The notes beneath the pieces are model-generated. The model ran no database searches, was not told the DNA's origin, and was given only the letters and a program-made list of their open reading frames with translations. A stretch of DNA of 64,000 nucleotides from Mycolicibacterium sp. HK-90 (lineage in GTDB: Bacteria > Actinomycetota > Actinomycetes > Mycobacteriales > Mycobacteriaceae): contig NZ_CP129613.1 of assembly GCF_030486405.1 (NCBI RefSeq), positions 3,658,001-3,722,000 on the forward strand. The letters are read 5' to 3'. The position numbers and the translations under genes are program-made. Within the stretch, counting starts at the first letter, position 1. Every line of letters starts with the position of its first letter. Shown in pieces: positions 49,686 through 58,277 of the stretch.

Positions 49686-49814
49686 AAACGACGAACGCCC
49701 CGGCCCTTGGGACGAACCTTTTGGGCCGAACGTGAAGAAGATCGCGAGATCTCGACGAATTCTCGCGATCTTCTTCACGTTGGAGCGCGCAAACGACGAA
49801 CGCCCCGACCCATT
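49686..49814. repeat. 20-bp perfect palindrome arms flanked by a direct repeat
   Basis: Arms 49730-49749 and 49761-49780 are perfectly complementary over 20 bp with an 11-nt loop. They are flanked by near-identical direct copies of about 24 bp (49686-49709 and 49792-49814, both starting AACGACGAACGCCCCG). The unit lies between rpsA and coaE and carries no coding frame. It resembles a small non-autonomous repeat insertion or a duplicated terminator; I cannot tell which. Confidence 0.7.
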
Positions 49815-49830
49815 GGGCCGGGGCGTTCGT
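49796..49830 (-). terminator. Hairpin after rpsA
   Basis: Arms 49796-49810 and 49816-49830 pair at 14 of 15 positions with a 5-nt loop. It lies just past the rpsA stop on the minus strand and has only a weak T stretch, as is common in mycobacteria. Confidence 0.7.
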
Positions 49831-49844
49831 TGTCGTACTTGTGG

Positions 49845-51284
49845 TTAGGCGTTGCCTGCGAGCTTCTCGCGCAGAGCGGCGAGCTGTGCGTCGCTGGCCA
49901 GCGTGCCACCGGTGGACTCCTCCGAGCGCGAGGAACCGTTGGCCACCGGACGGGCAGCTTCCTCGGCCTCGGCCGCGGCGAACTTCTCCATCTGCGTGGT
50001 GTGCATCTTGTGACGACGCTCGGCCTCGGCGTAGCGGGCCTCCCACTCCTCACGCTGCTTGTCGAAGCCTTCGAGCCATTCGTTGGTCTCGGCGTCGAAG
50101 CCCTCGGGGAAGATGTAGTTGCCCTGCTCGTCGTAGCTGTCGGCCATGCCGTACTTCGACGGGTCGAACTCCTCGGTGTAGTCCTCGTTGGCCTGCTTGA
50201 GGCTCAGCGAGATCCGGCGACGCTCCAGGTCGATGTCGATGACCTTGACCATCGCGTCGTCGCCGACCTGGACCACCTGGTCCGGGACCTCGACGTGGCG
50301 CTCGGACAGCTCCGAGATGTGCACCAGGCCCTCGATGCCCTCCTCGACGCGGACGAACGCACCGAACGGCACCAGCTTGGTGACCTTGCCCGGCACGATC
50401 TGGCCGATCGCGTGGGTACGGGCGAAGTGGCGCCACGGGTCTTCCTGAGTCGCCTTGAGCGACAGCGAAACCCGCTCGCGATCCATGTCGACGTCGAGCA
50501 CCTCGACGGTGACCTCGTCGCCCACCTGAACCACCTCGGACGGGTGATCGATGTGCTTCCAGGACAGCTCGGAGACGTGCACCAGGCCGTCGACGCCGCC
50601 GAGATCGACGAAGGCGCCGAAGTTGACGATCGAGGAGACGACACCCTTGCGGATGGCACCCTTCTGCAGCTGGTTGAGGAACTCGCTGCGCACCTCGGAC
50701 TGGGTCTGCTCCAGCCAGGCGCGGCGGCTCAGCACCACGTTGTTGCGGTTCTTGTCCAGCTCGATGATCTTGGCCTCGATCTCCTTGCCGATGTACGGCT
50801 GCAGATCGCGTACACGACGCATCTCGACCAGCGATGCGGGCAGGAAGCCACGCAGGCCGATGTCGAGGATCAGGCCGCCCTTGACGACCTCGATGACGGT
50901 GCCCTTGACGGCCTCGTCCTTCTCCTTGAGTTCCTCGATGGTGCCCCAGGCGCGCTCGTACTGAGCCCGCTTCTTGGACAGGATCAGGCGGCCTTCCTTG
51001 TCCTCCTTGGTGAGAACGAGGGCCTCGACCTCATCGCCCACGGAAACGACCTCGTTGGGGTCGACGTCGTGCTTGATGGAGAGTTCGCGGGAAGGGATGA
51101 CACCTTCGGTCTTGTAACCGATGTCGAGCAGGACCTCGTCACGGTCAACCTTGACGATGGTTCCCTCGACGATGTCGCCATCGTTGAAGTATTTGATGGT
51201 TTTGTCGATGGCGGCGAGAAAGTCCTCAGCCGAGCCGATGTCGTTGACGGCTACTTGCGGCGAGGTGACGGAGGGAGAGGGCAT
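49845..51284 (-). CDS. rpsA: 30S ribosomal protein S1
   Basis: S1 binds mRNA on the 30S subunit. The 479-residue protein has four S1 (OB) repeats (about 36-105, 120-190, 205-275, 292-362), each with the VxGxVxxxxxxGxxVD/xxG pattern, such as GVVSSIVNFGAFVDLGGVDG and GKVTKLVPFGAFVRVEEGIE. The C-terminal tail is charged and mycobacterial. ATG 51284 is chosen (GGAG upstream); the in-frame start at 51323 lacks support. A candidate -10 TACGAT lies about 30 nt upstream on the minus strand. It matches Rv1630, a proposed pyrazinoic-acid target in M. tuberculosis. Confidence 0.97.
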   Translation of the reverse strand: MPSPSVTSPQVAVNDIGSAEDFLAAIDKTIKYFNDGDIVEGTIVKVDRDEVLLDIGYKTEGVIPSRELSIKHDVDPNEVVSVGDEVEALVLTKEDKEGRLILSKKRAQYERAWGTIEELKEKDEAVKGTVIEVVKGGLILDIGLRGFLPASLVEMRRVRDLQPYIGKEIEAKIIELDKNRNNVVLSRRAWLEQTQSEVRSEFLNQLQKGAIRKGVVSSIVNFGAFVDLGGVDGLVHVSELSWKHIDHPSEVVQVGDEVTVEVLDVDMDRERVSLSLKATQEDPWRHFARTHAIGQIVPGKVTKLVPFGAFVRVEEGIEGLVHISELSERHVEVPDQVVQVGDDAMVKVIDIDLERRRISLSLKQANEDYTEEFDPSKYGMADSYDEQGNYIFPEGFDAETNEWLEGFDKQREEWEARYAEAERRHKMHTTQMEKFAAAEAEEAARPVANGSSRSEESTGGTLASDAQLAALREKLAGNA

Positions 51285-51530
51285 GTGGTGGGTTGCTCCG
51301 GACAGGTTTAATCGTAGGGACATTTGTATTGCGGTTTTGCGTTCGTGCAGATCCGTGGCAGTGACCAGACGGTGTCAAGCTGTGCGCACAGATACGTAAC
51401 GAGGGTACTCGACCGGGTACACGCAGGACAAACCCGGTCCCCCTGAGCGCGGCCCCACCGAAGGCTCGCCGACCGGCTCCCGGCGAAATTTGTGCCTGGA
51501 TCGCCGCCCACCCACGGCTACGCTGCTCCG

Positions 51531-52751
51531 GTGGCGTACTACCCGACTCCCGGCCCCGCCCCCCGGCCGTGGTACCCGATCACCGCACCTCTGCCCCGCC
51601 CGGTCCGCAAGGTAGGCGCCCCACTGGCCGCGATCATCGCCTGCGGCGTCGTCATCGGCGCGCTGGTGCTGCTGTTCACCGCGCTCAACCCGGCCGGCGC
51701 GATCATCGGCTTCACGCTGTCGAGCATCGTGATGACCGGGGCGGTGTTCGCCTACCTCTGGCTCGACCGCTGGGAACCGGAACCGCCCCGCCTGCTGCTG
51801 CTGGCGTTCGGCTGGGGTGCCGCCGTGGCCATCGTGTTGTCCCTCGTCCTGAGCCTGTTCACCGACGCGCTGTTGGCACCCGGTGTCGATTCGGCCGACT
51901 CGGCGCACAGTTTCGCCTCGGTGGCGATCCGCGCCCCGTTCATCGAAGAGGCCGCCAAGGGCCTGTTCCTGCTGATCATGATGACCGGGCGGCGCCGCAA
52001 CGAACTGAACTCGCTGACCGACTGCCTGGTGTACGCCGGCCTGGTCGGCCTCGGGTTCGCCTGGCTGGAAGACATCATGTACATCGCCAGCGCGGATTCG
52101 CTGGCCGGATCCCTGCTCACCGCGGCGATGCGCCTGATCATGGCGCCCTTCGCGCACTCGCTGTTCACCACGATGACCGCGATCGGGGTCTACTTCGCAC
52201 TGCACCGGCGCAGCACGATCGCCAAGGCGCTGTGCATCCTGGCCGGGTATCTCGGCGCGGTGCTCATGCACGGATTGTGGAACGGCTCGTCGCTGGTGGG
52301 CGCCGGCACCTACTTCATCGTGTACGCGGTCTGGATGGTGCCGATGTTCGTCACGATGATCGTGGTGGCCGTGATCAGCCGCCGCCGCGAGCAGAAGGTG
52401 GTCGCCGGCAAACTGCCCGGCATGGTGGCCGCTGGGTTGATCACCCCCAACGAGGCCACCTGGCTCGGTTCCTTGAAGGCCCGCCACGGCGCGGTGGCGC
52501 AGGCGAAGCTGGCCGGCGGGCGACCCGCGGGCCAGGCCGTGGCGGCGTTCGCCGCGGCCGTCGTCGAACTCGCCTTCGTCCGAGACCGCATCGACCGCGG
52601 TTTCGGTGACGCGCGGGTATACGCGCTACAGCAGGAGGAGGTCTATGCCGTCGCCGCCGCCCGGTCGGCCGCGCCCATCCTGCACTGGCTGGCCAACTAC
52701 CGGGCGCCGGTCGCCATGCCACCGCACCCGGGGCCACAGCGCTTCGGCTGA
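51531..52751 (+). CDS. PrsW-family intramembrane metalloprotease
   Basis: The 406-residue protein has about eight membrane helices. The three PrsW motifs are visible: FIEEAAKGLFL (EExxxK), PFAHSLFTTM (HxxxT-type) and LMHGLWNGSS. PrsW-type proteases cut membrane-bound anti-sigma factors or other substrates inside the membrane. The C-terminal ~130 residues are a cytosolic helical tail. GTG at 51531 lies 6 nt after TACGCT (51519-51524), favouring a leaderless start over the upstream codon at 51492. The target in this organism is unknown. It is divergent from rpsA and convergent with polA. Confidence 0.88.
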   Translation: MAYYPTPGPAPRPWYPITAPLPRPVRKVGAPLAAIIACGVVIGALVLLFTALNPAGAIIGFTLSSIVMTGAVFAYLWLDRWEPEPPRLLLLAFGWGAAVAIVLSLVLSLFTDALLAPGVDSADSAHSFASVAIRAPFIEEAAKGLFLLIMMTGRRRNELNSLTDCLVYAGLVGLGFAWLEDIMYIASADSLAGSLLTAAMRLIMAPFAHSLFTTMTAIGVYFALHRRSTIAKALCILAGYLGAVLMHGLWNGSSLVGAGTYFIVYAVWMVPMFVTMIVVAVISRRREQKVVAGKLPGMVAAGLITPNEATWLGSLKARHGAVAQAKLAGGRPAGQAVAAFAAAVVELAFVRDRIDRGFGDARVYALQQEEVYAVAAARSAAPILHWLANYRAPVAMPPHPGPQRFG

Positions 52752-52779
52752 GTCCGGTACGCGGTGCCGGCGAGCTCCG

Positions 52780-55488
52780 CTAGTGAGCCGCGGAGTCCCA
52801 GCTCGGGCCGTACCCCACCGACACCTCGAGCGGCACATCCAACGGATACGCGTTGCCCATGTGCTCGCGAACCAGCGCCTCCAAGGTCTCGCGCTCGCCC
52901 TCGGCCACCTCGAACAACAGCTCGTCGTGCACTTGAAGCAGCATCCGTGAGGTGAGCCCGGCCTCCTTGATCGCGGCGTCGACGTTGATCATCGCCACCT
53001 TGATGATGTCGGCGGCACTCCCCTGGATCGGCGCGTTGAGCGCGGCCCGCTCGGCGGCCTCCCGGACCTGCCGGTTGCTGCTGTCCAGCTCGGGCAGATA
53101 ACGGCGTCGGCCCAGCACGGTCGAGGTGAACCCGTCCTTGCGGGCCTGATCGACCACATCGCGCAGGTAGTCGCGCACGCCGCCGAACCGGTCGAAGTAC
53201 TGCTCCATCTGTACCTTGGCCTCTTCGGTGGAGATCTTGAGCTGGCTGGCCAGCCCGTAGGCGCTCAATCCGTAGGCGAGGCCGTAGGACATCGCCTTGA
53301 CCCGGCGGCGCAGCTCCGGGGTCACCTCGTCGATGGGCACCGAGAACGCTCGCGAGGCCACGAACGAATGCAGGTCCTCGCCGGTGTTGAACGCCTCGAT
53401 CAGGCCGGCGTCGCGGGACAGGTGGGCCATGATCCGCATCTCGATCTGGCTGTAGTCGGCGGTCATCAGCTCGCTGTAGGGCCCGTCGGGGCCGACGCCG
53501 ACGACGAAGGCGTCTCGGATGCGGCGGCCCGCCTCGGTCCGGATCGGGATGTTCTGCAGGTTCGGCTCGGTCGAGGAGAGCCGGCCCGTCGCGGCGATGG
53601 TCTGGTTGAACGTGGTGTGTATGCGGCCGTCGGAGGCCACCGAGTTGAGCAGGCCGTCGACGGTCACCTTCAGCCTGGTCGCGTCGCGGTGGGCCAGCAG
53701 ATGCTGCAGGAACGGATGCCCGGTCTTGTCGAACAACGATTGCAGCGCATCGGCGTCGGTGGTGTAGCCGGTCTTGGTGCGCTTGGTCTTCGGCATCTCC
53801 AGCTCGTCGAACAGCACCGCCTGCAACTGCTTGGGCGAACCGAGGTTGATCTGCTTACCGATCACCGCATAGGCGGCCTCGGCGGCGTCACGGATCTGGT
53901 CGGCGAACTCGCTCTGCAGCTCCTGGAGCTTGTCCAGATCGACGGCGATGCCCGTCGACTCCATCTCGGCCAGCGCGCGCTGCACCGGCAGCTCCATCCG
54001 GCCCAGCAGGGACGACGAGTCGATCCGGGCCAGCTCCTCATCGAGTGCATCCGCAAGGTCCAGCACCGCACACGCCCGCAGGATCAGCGTCTGCACCGCC
54101 TGTTCGTCGACCCCGTCGGAGTCATCCAGCAGCGAAAGCTGTTGTTGCTCAGGCGTTTCCGCACGCAGCTCGCGTCGCAGGTAGCGAACCGCCAGATCGT
54201 CGAGCGCGAAACTGCGTTGCCCGGGCCGCACCAGGTAGGCAGCCAGCGCGGTGTCGGAGGTGACGCCGCGCAGCGTCCAGCCGCGCCCGGCCAGATCGTG
54301 CATGGCCAGTTTGGCCTCGTGCAGGGCCTTCGGCGGACCCGGGTCACCCAGCCAACGCGCCAGCGCCTCCTCGTCCTCGGGAGTCAGCGTCGCGGTGTCG
54401 ATGTAGCGGCCGTCCCCGTCGGCGGCAACGATGGCCAGCGCGGTGGCGTCGGCGTCATAGGCGAGGTGCGTACCGACCACGGCGAGCCCGAACCGGTTGC
54501 CCAGGCTGTGCTCGGCAAGCCACGCGGCGAGCTCGCCGGGCTCCAGCGCCCGGCCACGCACGTCGAACCCGTGCTCGACCTCCGGCTCGGAGGCGACCAG
54601 CGTCTCGAACAGCCGGTCACGCAGGACGCGGAACTCCAGATCGTCGAACAGCCGGTGAATCTGGTCGCGGTTCCAGGGTTGCATCCGCAGCGTGTCCGGG
54701 GTCTGGGCCAGGGGTACATCGCGGACCAGATCGGTGAGCTCACGGTTGAGCACCACGCTGGACAGGTTGGCCCGCAGCGAGTCACCCACCTTGCCCTTGA
54801 CCTTCTCGACGTTGTCGACCAGGGACTGCAGGGAGCCGTACTCGACGATCCACTTGGTCGCGGTCTTCTCGCCGACGCCAGGAATACCGGGCAGGTTGTC
54901 GCTCGGGTCTCCGCGCAGGGCCGCGAAATCCGGATACTGCGTCGGCGTCAGCCCGTACTTCTCCACCACCGCTTCCGGAGTGAACCGGGTGAGCTCGCTG
55001 ACGCCCTTGCGCGGGTAGAGGACGGTGACGTTGTCGGTGACCAACTGCAGCGAGTCCCGGTCGCCGGTGACCACCAGCACCCGGTAGCCCTCCTGCTCGG
55101 CCTGGGTGGCCAGCGTGGCGATGATGTCGTCAGCCTCGAAGCCGGGCTCGGCCATCGCGGTGATGCCCAGCGCGCCGAGCACCTCCTTGGTGATGTCGAT
55201 CTGCCCGCGGAACTCGTCCGGTGTCGCGGAGCGCCCCTCCTTGTACTCGGGGTACTTGTCCTTGCGGAAGGTCTGCCGCGACACGTCGAATGCCGCGGCG
55301 ACATGGCTGGGCTGCTCGTCACGCAGCAGGTTGATCAACATCGAGGTGAACCCGTAGACCGCATTGGTGGTCAACCCGCCCTGGGTTTTGAAATTCTCGG
55401 CGGGCAACGCGTAAAACGCGCGGAACGCCAGGGAATTACCGTCGAGCAGCATCAGTGTGGGCTTGGTCTGGGGCTGGGCGTCCGTCAC
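52780..55488 (-). CDS. polA: DNA polymerase I
   Basis: The 902-residue protein has a 5'-3' exonuclease/FEN domain (LMLLDGNSLAFRAFYALP, EADDIIATLATQAE, YPRKGVSE), a middle region where the 3'-5' exonuclease carboxylates are not conserved, as in mycobacterial Pol I, and the family A polymerase core with motif A DYSQIEMRIMAHLS, motif B RRRVKAMSYGLAYG and motif C QVHDELLFEVAEG near residue 852. GTG 55488 is chosen: TAGAGT (55501-55496) lies 7 nt upstream and overlaps the stop codon of the LysR gene. It matches Rv1629. Confidence 0.97.
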   Translation of the reverse strand: MTDAQPQTKPTLMLLDGNSLAFRAFYALPAENFKTQGGLTTNAVYGFTSMLINLLRDEQPSHVAAAFDVSRQTFRKDKYPEYKEGRSATPDEFRGQIDITKEVLGALGITAMAEPGFEADDIIATLATQAEQEGYRVLVVTGDRDSLQLVTDNVTVLYPRKGVSELTRFTPEAVVEKYGLTPTQYPDFAALRGDPSDNLPGIPGVGEKTATKWIVEYGSLQSLVDNVEKVKGKVGDSLRANLSSVVLNRELTDLVRDVPLAQTPDTLRMQPWNRDQIHRLFDDLEFRVLRDRLFETLVASEPEVEHGFDVRGRALEPGELAAWLAEHSLGNRFGLAVVGTHLAYDADATALAIVAADGDGRYIDTATLTPEDEEALARWLGDPGPPKALHEAKLAMHDLAGRGWTLRGVTSDTALAAYLVRPGQRSFALDDLAVRYLRRELRAETPEQQQLSLLDDSDGVDEQAVQTLILRACAVLDLADALDEELARIDSSSLLGRMELPVQRALAEMESTGIAVDLDKLQELQSEFADQIRDAAEAAYAVIGKQINLGSPKQLQAVLFDELEMPKTKRTKTGYTTDADALQSLFDKTGHPFLQHLLAHRDATRLKVTVDGLLNSVASDGRIHTTFNQTIAATGRLSSTEPNLQNIPIRTEAGRRIRDAFVVGVGPDGPYSELMTADYSQIEMRIMAHLSRDAGLIEAFNTGEDLHSFVASRAFSVPIDEVTPELRRRVKAMSYGLAYGLSAYGLASQLKISTEEAKVQMEQYFDRFGGVRDYLRDVVDQARKDGFTSTVLGRRRYLPELDSSNRQVREAAERAALNAPIQGSAADIIKVAMINVDAAIKEAGLTSRMLLQVHDELLFEVAEGERETLEALVREHMGNAYPLDVPLEVSVGYGPSWDSAAH

Positions 55489-55498
55489 GGCACTTACT

Positions 55499-56383
55499 CT
55501 AGGCACCGCCCCCGACGAGTTTCTGGGCCATCTCGATGAGCGCCCGCGCCGCCGGGCTGATCGGGCCGGTCGCGCGCCAGGCCAGCACCAACCGGCCGCG
55601 GAGCTCCGGGCGGATCGAGATGGCGTGGACGTCGCCACGGCCCCGGGCGACCGACCCCGGCACGATGGCCACGCCCAACCCCCGTGCGGCGAGATCGGCC
55701 AGCGCGTCGGGCGTCGCGGCCTCGAACACGACATGCGGGGCGACGCCGGCCGTCGCACAGGCCCGGTCGAACTGTCGCCGGATGCCGCCGCCGGCGGGCA
55801 GCGCGATGAGCGGACGCTGCGCGAGCGCGGACAGCCCGACCGTCCGGCGGGCGGCCCACGGATCGGCGCGACTCACCACGGCCTCGATCGGCTCCTCGGT
55901 TGTGGTGGCGACCGCCAGCCCGTCGGGGACCTCATCGGAACCGACCGACGTGATCGCGACGTCGAACCTGCCGCTGCGGATGCCGTCGATCAGCGCATCC
56001 GAAGTGTCGGTGGACAACGTGATCTCGACCGCGGGGTGCGCGCGGTGGTATTCGGCGAGCAGCTCCGGCATGTCGACGTTGTGGGCCGTCACCGTGCCGA
56101 CGGTCACCGAACCCCGGACCAGCTGGGCTACCTCGTCGACCGCGGTCTTGGCCTGACGGACCGCCTCCAGCGCGGCACGCGCGTAGGGCAGCACGGCCTC
56201 TCCCGCGGCGGTGAGCCGGACCTCGCGCCGAGACCGGTCCAGCAGAGGCTGGCCCAATTCCCGTTCCAGCCGGGCGATCTGGGCGCTGACCGCGGGTTGC
56301 GCCACGCGCACCCGCTGTGCGGCCCGCGTGAAATTGGCCGCCTCGGTGACGGCGACGAAGTACTCGAGCTGCCGCAGTTCCAT
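55499..56383 (-). CDS. LysR-family transcriptional regulator
   Basis: The 294-residue protein has an N-terminal LysR winged helix (MELRQLEYFVAVTEAANFTR, VAQPAVSAQIARLERELGQP) and a periplasmic-binding-protein-like effector domain (VGTVTAHNVDMPELLAEYH). It diverges from a flavin monooxygenase gene and probably activates it, binding an aromatic or acid inducer. Its TAG stop codon forms part of the polA -10 box. Confidence 0.92.
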   Translation of the reverse strand: MELRQLEYFVAVTEAANFTRAAQRVRVAQPAVSAQIARLERELGQPLLDRSRREVRLTAAGEAVLPYARAALEAVRQAKTAVDEVAQLVRGSVTVGTVTAHNVDMPELLAEYHRAHPAVEITLSTDTSDALIDGIRSGRFDVAITSVGSDEVPDGLAVATTTEEPIEAVVSRADPWAARRTVGLSALAQRPLIALPAGGGIRRQFDRACATAGVAPHVVFEAATPDALADLAARGLGVAIVPGSVARGRGDVHAISIRPELRGRLVLAWRATGPISPAARALIEMAQKLVGGGA

Positions 56384-56454
56384 AACCTATCATTATAGTT
56401 TGTGTACTGAGATGGTATTGGACTTATAGCACCAGCTCCGCGCAGGCTTGAGGC
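56384..56454. promoter_or_regulatory. LysR-regulated divergent intergenic region
   Basis: The 71-bp gap contains the AT-rich dyad CTATCATTATAG (56387-56398), consistent with the T-N11-A LysR box, immediately before the lysR start. TATAGC (56426-56431) may form a -10 for the monooxygenase. AT-richness here contrasts with the genes on both sides. Confidence 0.5.
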
Positions 56455-57576
56455 ATGGATATCGTCATCGCCGGGGCCGGAATCGGCGGCCTCACCGCAG
56501 CACTCAGCCTGCACGCCCAAGGCATGCGTGTCGTCGTCGTGGAATCGGCGCGCGAGCTCGCCGCGATGGGCGTCGGCATCAACCTGCTCCCCCACGCCGT
56601 CGCCGAACTCCATGCCCTCGGCCTCGGCGATGGGGTGCGCTCGATCTCGGCCACCCCGGCGGTCATCGACTACTACGACTCCGACGGCGGGTTGTTGTTC
56701 CGCGAGCCCCGCGGAATCGAAGGCGGATACGCGTATCCCCAGTGTTCGGTGCACCGTGGGCGGCTCCAGATGCTGCTGCTCGATGCGGTGCGGGACCGGA
56801 TCGGGCCCGACGCGGTGCGCACCGGAGCAGGTGTCACCGACTTCGAGGAGACGAGCGAGGGCGTGCGGGTGACCACGCGGGCAGGCGAATTCGGCGCCGA
56901 GGTGTTCGTCGGCGCCGACGGGGTGCACTCGATGGTGCGCCGGCGGCTGCACCCCGGCCCCGATCCGCTGCTGTGGTCCGGGGTGCGGATGTTCCGCGGC
57001 GCGAGCCACCTGGAGCCGTACCTCGACGGCCGCACCATGGCCATCGTCAAGGGGCCGGACGGGGTCGAACTGGTCGTCTACCCGATCGGCGGCGGCCTCG
57101 TGAACTGGGTGCTGCAGGTCACCGAGGGTGCGCCCGGGCCACTACCCGGCGACGCGAACTGGAACACCCCGGCCGATCCGGCGGCGGTGACCGCCCACAT
57201 GGCCGGCTGGCACCTGGACTGGCTGAACCCCGCCGAGCTCGTGGAATGCTCCGACGCGGTGTTCGAGTACCCGATGGTGGACCGGGAACCGCTCTCGCGC
57301 TGGGGAACTCGACGCGTCACGCTGCTCGGCGATGCTGCACACCCGATGTACCCAGTCGGCGCCAACGGGGGTTCCCAGGCGATCCTCGATGCCCGCGCCC
57401 TGGCCGATGAACTGGCCGCGGGCGGCGGCGTGGCCGGCTACGAGACCCGCCGCGTCCCCGAGACGACCGACGTGATCCGGGCCAACCGGGAGATGCATTC
57501 CGGCGATCCGCAGGACCTGGCCCGCGTCACCGCCGAATACCGACGAAAGACCCTCGCCGACAGGAGTTCACGATGA
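56455..57576 (+). CDS. FAD-dependent aromatic/heteroaromatic monooxygenase
   Basis: The 373-residue group A flavoprotein monooxygenase has the FAD Rossmann fingerprint IAGAGIGGLTAALSLHAQG near the start, the second FAD motif TLLGDAAHPMYPVGANGGSQ (GD-motif) and the mid-domain DG fingerprint FVGADGVHSMVRRRL. It resembles salicylate/3-hydroxybenzoate/flavin hydroxylases, usually NAD(P)H-dependent. The substrate cannot be assigned. Its stop overlaps the alpha/beta-hydrolase start by 4 nt (ATGA), so the two form an operon under the divergent LysR. Confidence 0.9.
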   Translation: MDIVIAGAGIGGLTAALSLHAQGMRVVVVESARELAAMGVGINLLPHAVAELHALGLGDGVRSISATPAVIDYYDSDGGLLFREPRGIEGGYAYPQCSVHRGRLQMLLLDAVRDRIGPDAVRTGAGVTDFEETSEGVRVTTRAGEFGAEVFVGADGVHSMVRRRLHPGPDPLLWSGVRMFRGASHLEPYLDGRTMAIVKGPDGVELVVYPIGGGLVNWVLQVTEGAPGPLPGDANWNTPADPAAVTAHMAGWHLDWLNPAELVECSDAVFEYPMVDREPLSRWGTRRVTLLGDAAHPMYPVGANGGSQAILDARALADELAAGGGVAGYETRRVPETTDVIRANREMHSGDPQDLARVTAEYRRKTLADRSSR

Positions 57577-58277
57577 CCGACTACGTCCTGATTCCGGGCG
57601 CATGCCACGGCGGCTGGTGCTTCGACGACCTCGCCGCAGCCCTTCGCGCCGAAGGGCACCGGGTGTTGACGCCGACACTGACCGGAGTGGCCGAGCGCGC
57701 CCACCTCGCTCACGCCGGGGTCAACCTGGACATTCACATCGCCGACGTGGTCGCCGAGATGCGGGCCCGACATGTGACGGACTCGGTTCTGGTCGGTCAC
57801 AGCTATGGCGGCATGGTGATCACCGGCGTGGTGGATCATGTTCCACGGCAAGTTGACTCGCTGGTATACCTGGACGCGTTCGTCCCGCGTGACGGTGATT
57901 CCTGCTGGACCCTCACCAACGACGAGCAACGCCGGTGGTACACCGATGTCGATGCGACCGGCTTCGGTGTGCCACCGCTGCCGTTCTTCGACGAGCGCGC
58001 TACCGCACACCCGCTGGCGTCGCTTCTGCAGCCCATCCGGCTCGACACCGCGCCGCCGGACATCCGCCGGACCTTCGTCTACGCCCAGCGATGGCCGACG
58101 GAATCGCCCTTCGCGCCGACCTACGAACAACTCCGGGCGGACCCCGCGTGGACCACGTATTCACTCGACGGCGCGCACAACCTCATGCGCGACAATCACA
58201 GCGACCTGGTGCGCATCCTGCTCGAGGCCGCCCGGCCCAGCCGAGTTGATCACGAACGACTTCCGGCCGGGAGCTGA
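57573..58277 (+). CDS. Alpha/beta-hydrolase
   Basis: The 234-residue protein has the oxyanion-loop HGGWCF, nucleophile elbow LVGHSYGGM (Ser) and C-terminal SLDGAHNLMRDN with the catalytic His, plus Asp in the YLDAFVP region. It resembles salicylate/methyl-ester or carboxylesterases of the SABP2-like group. Translational coupling to the monooxygenase suggests hydrolysis of its substrate ester or product. The 3' end overlaps the convergent monooxygenase gene by 95 nt on the other strand, with the catalytic-His region lying 5' of or near the overlap. Confidence 0.88.
   Translation: MTDYVLIPGACHGGWCFDDLAAALRAEGHRVLTPTLTGVAERAHLAHAGVNLDIHIADVVAEMRARHVTDSVLVGHSYGGMVITGVVDHVPRQVDSLVYLDAFVPRDGDSCWTLTNDEQRRWYTDVDATGFGVPPLPFFDERATAHPLASLLQPIRLDTAPPDIRRTFVYAQRWPTESPFAPTYEQLRADPAWTTYSLDGAHNLMRDNHSDLVRILLEAARPSRVDHERLPAGS

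Noticed and set aside
49675..51311. Plus-strand open frame (534 codons) opposite rpsA
   Set aside because: Shadow of rpsA; its beginning is the palindromic repeat read as protein.
53368..55539. Plus-strand open frame (723 codons) opposite polA
   Set aside because: Antisense shadow of polA with low-complexity translation.
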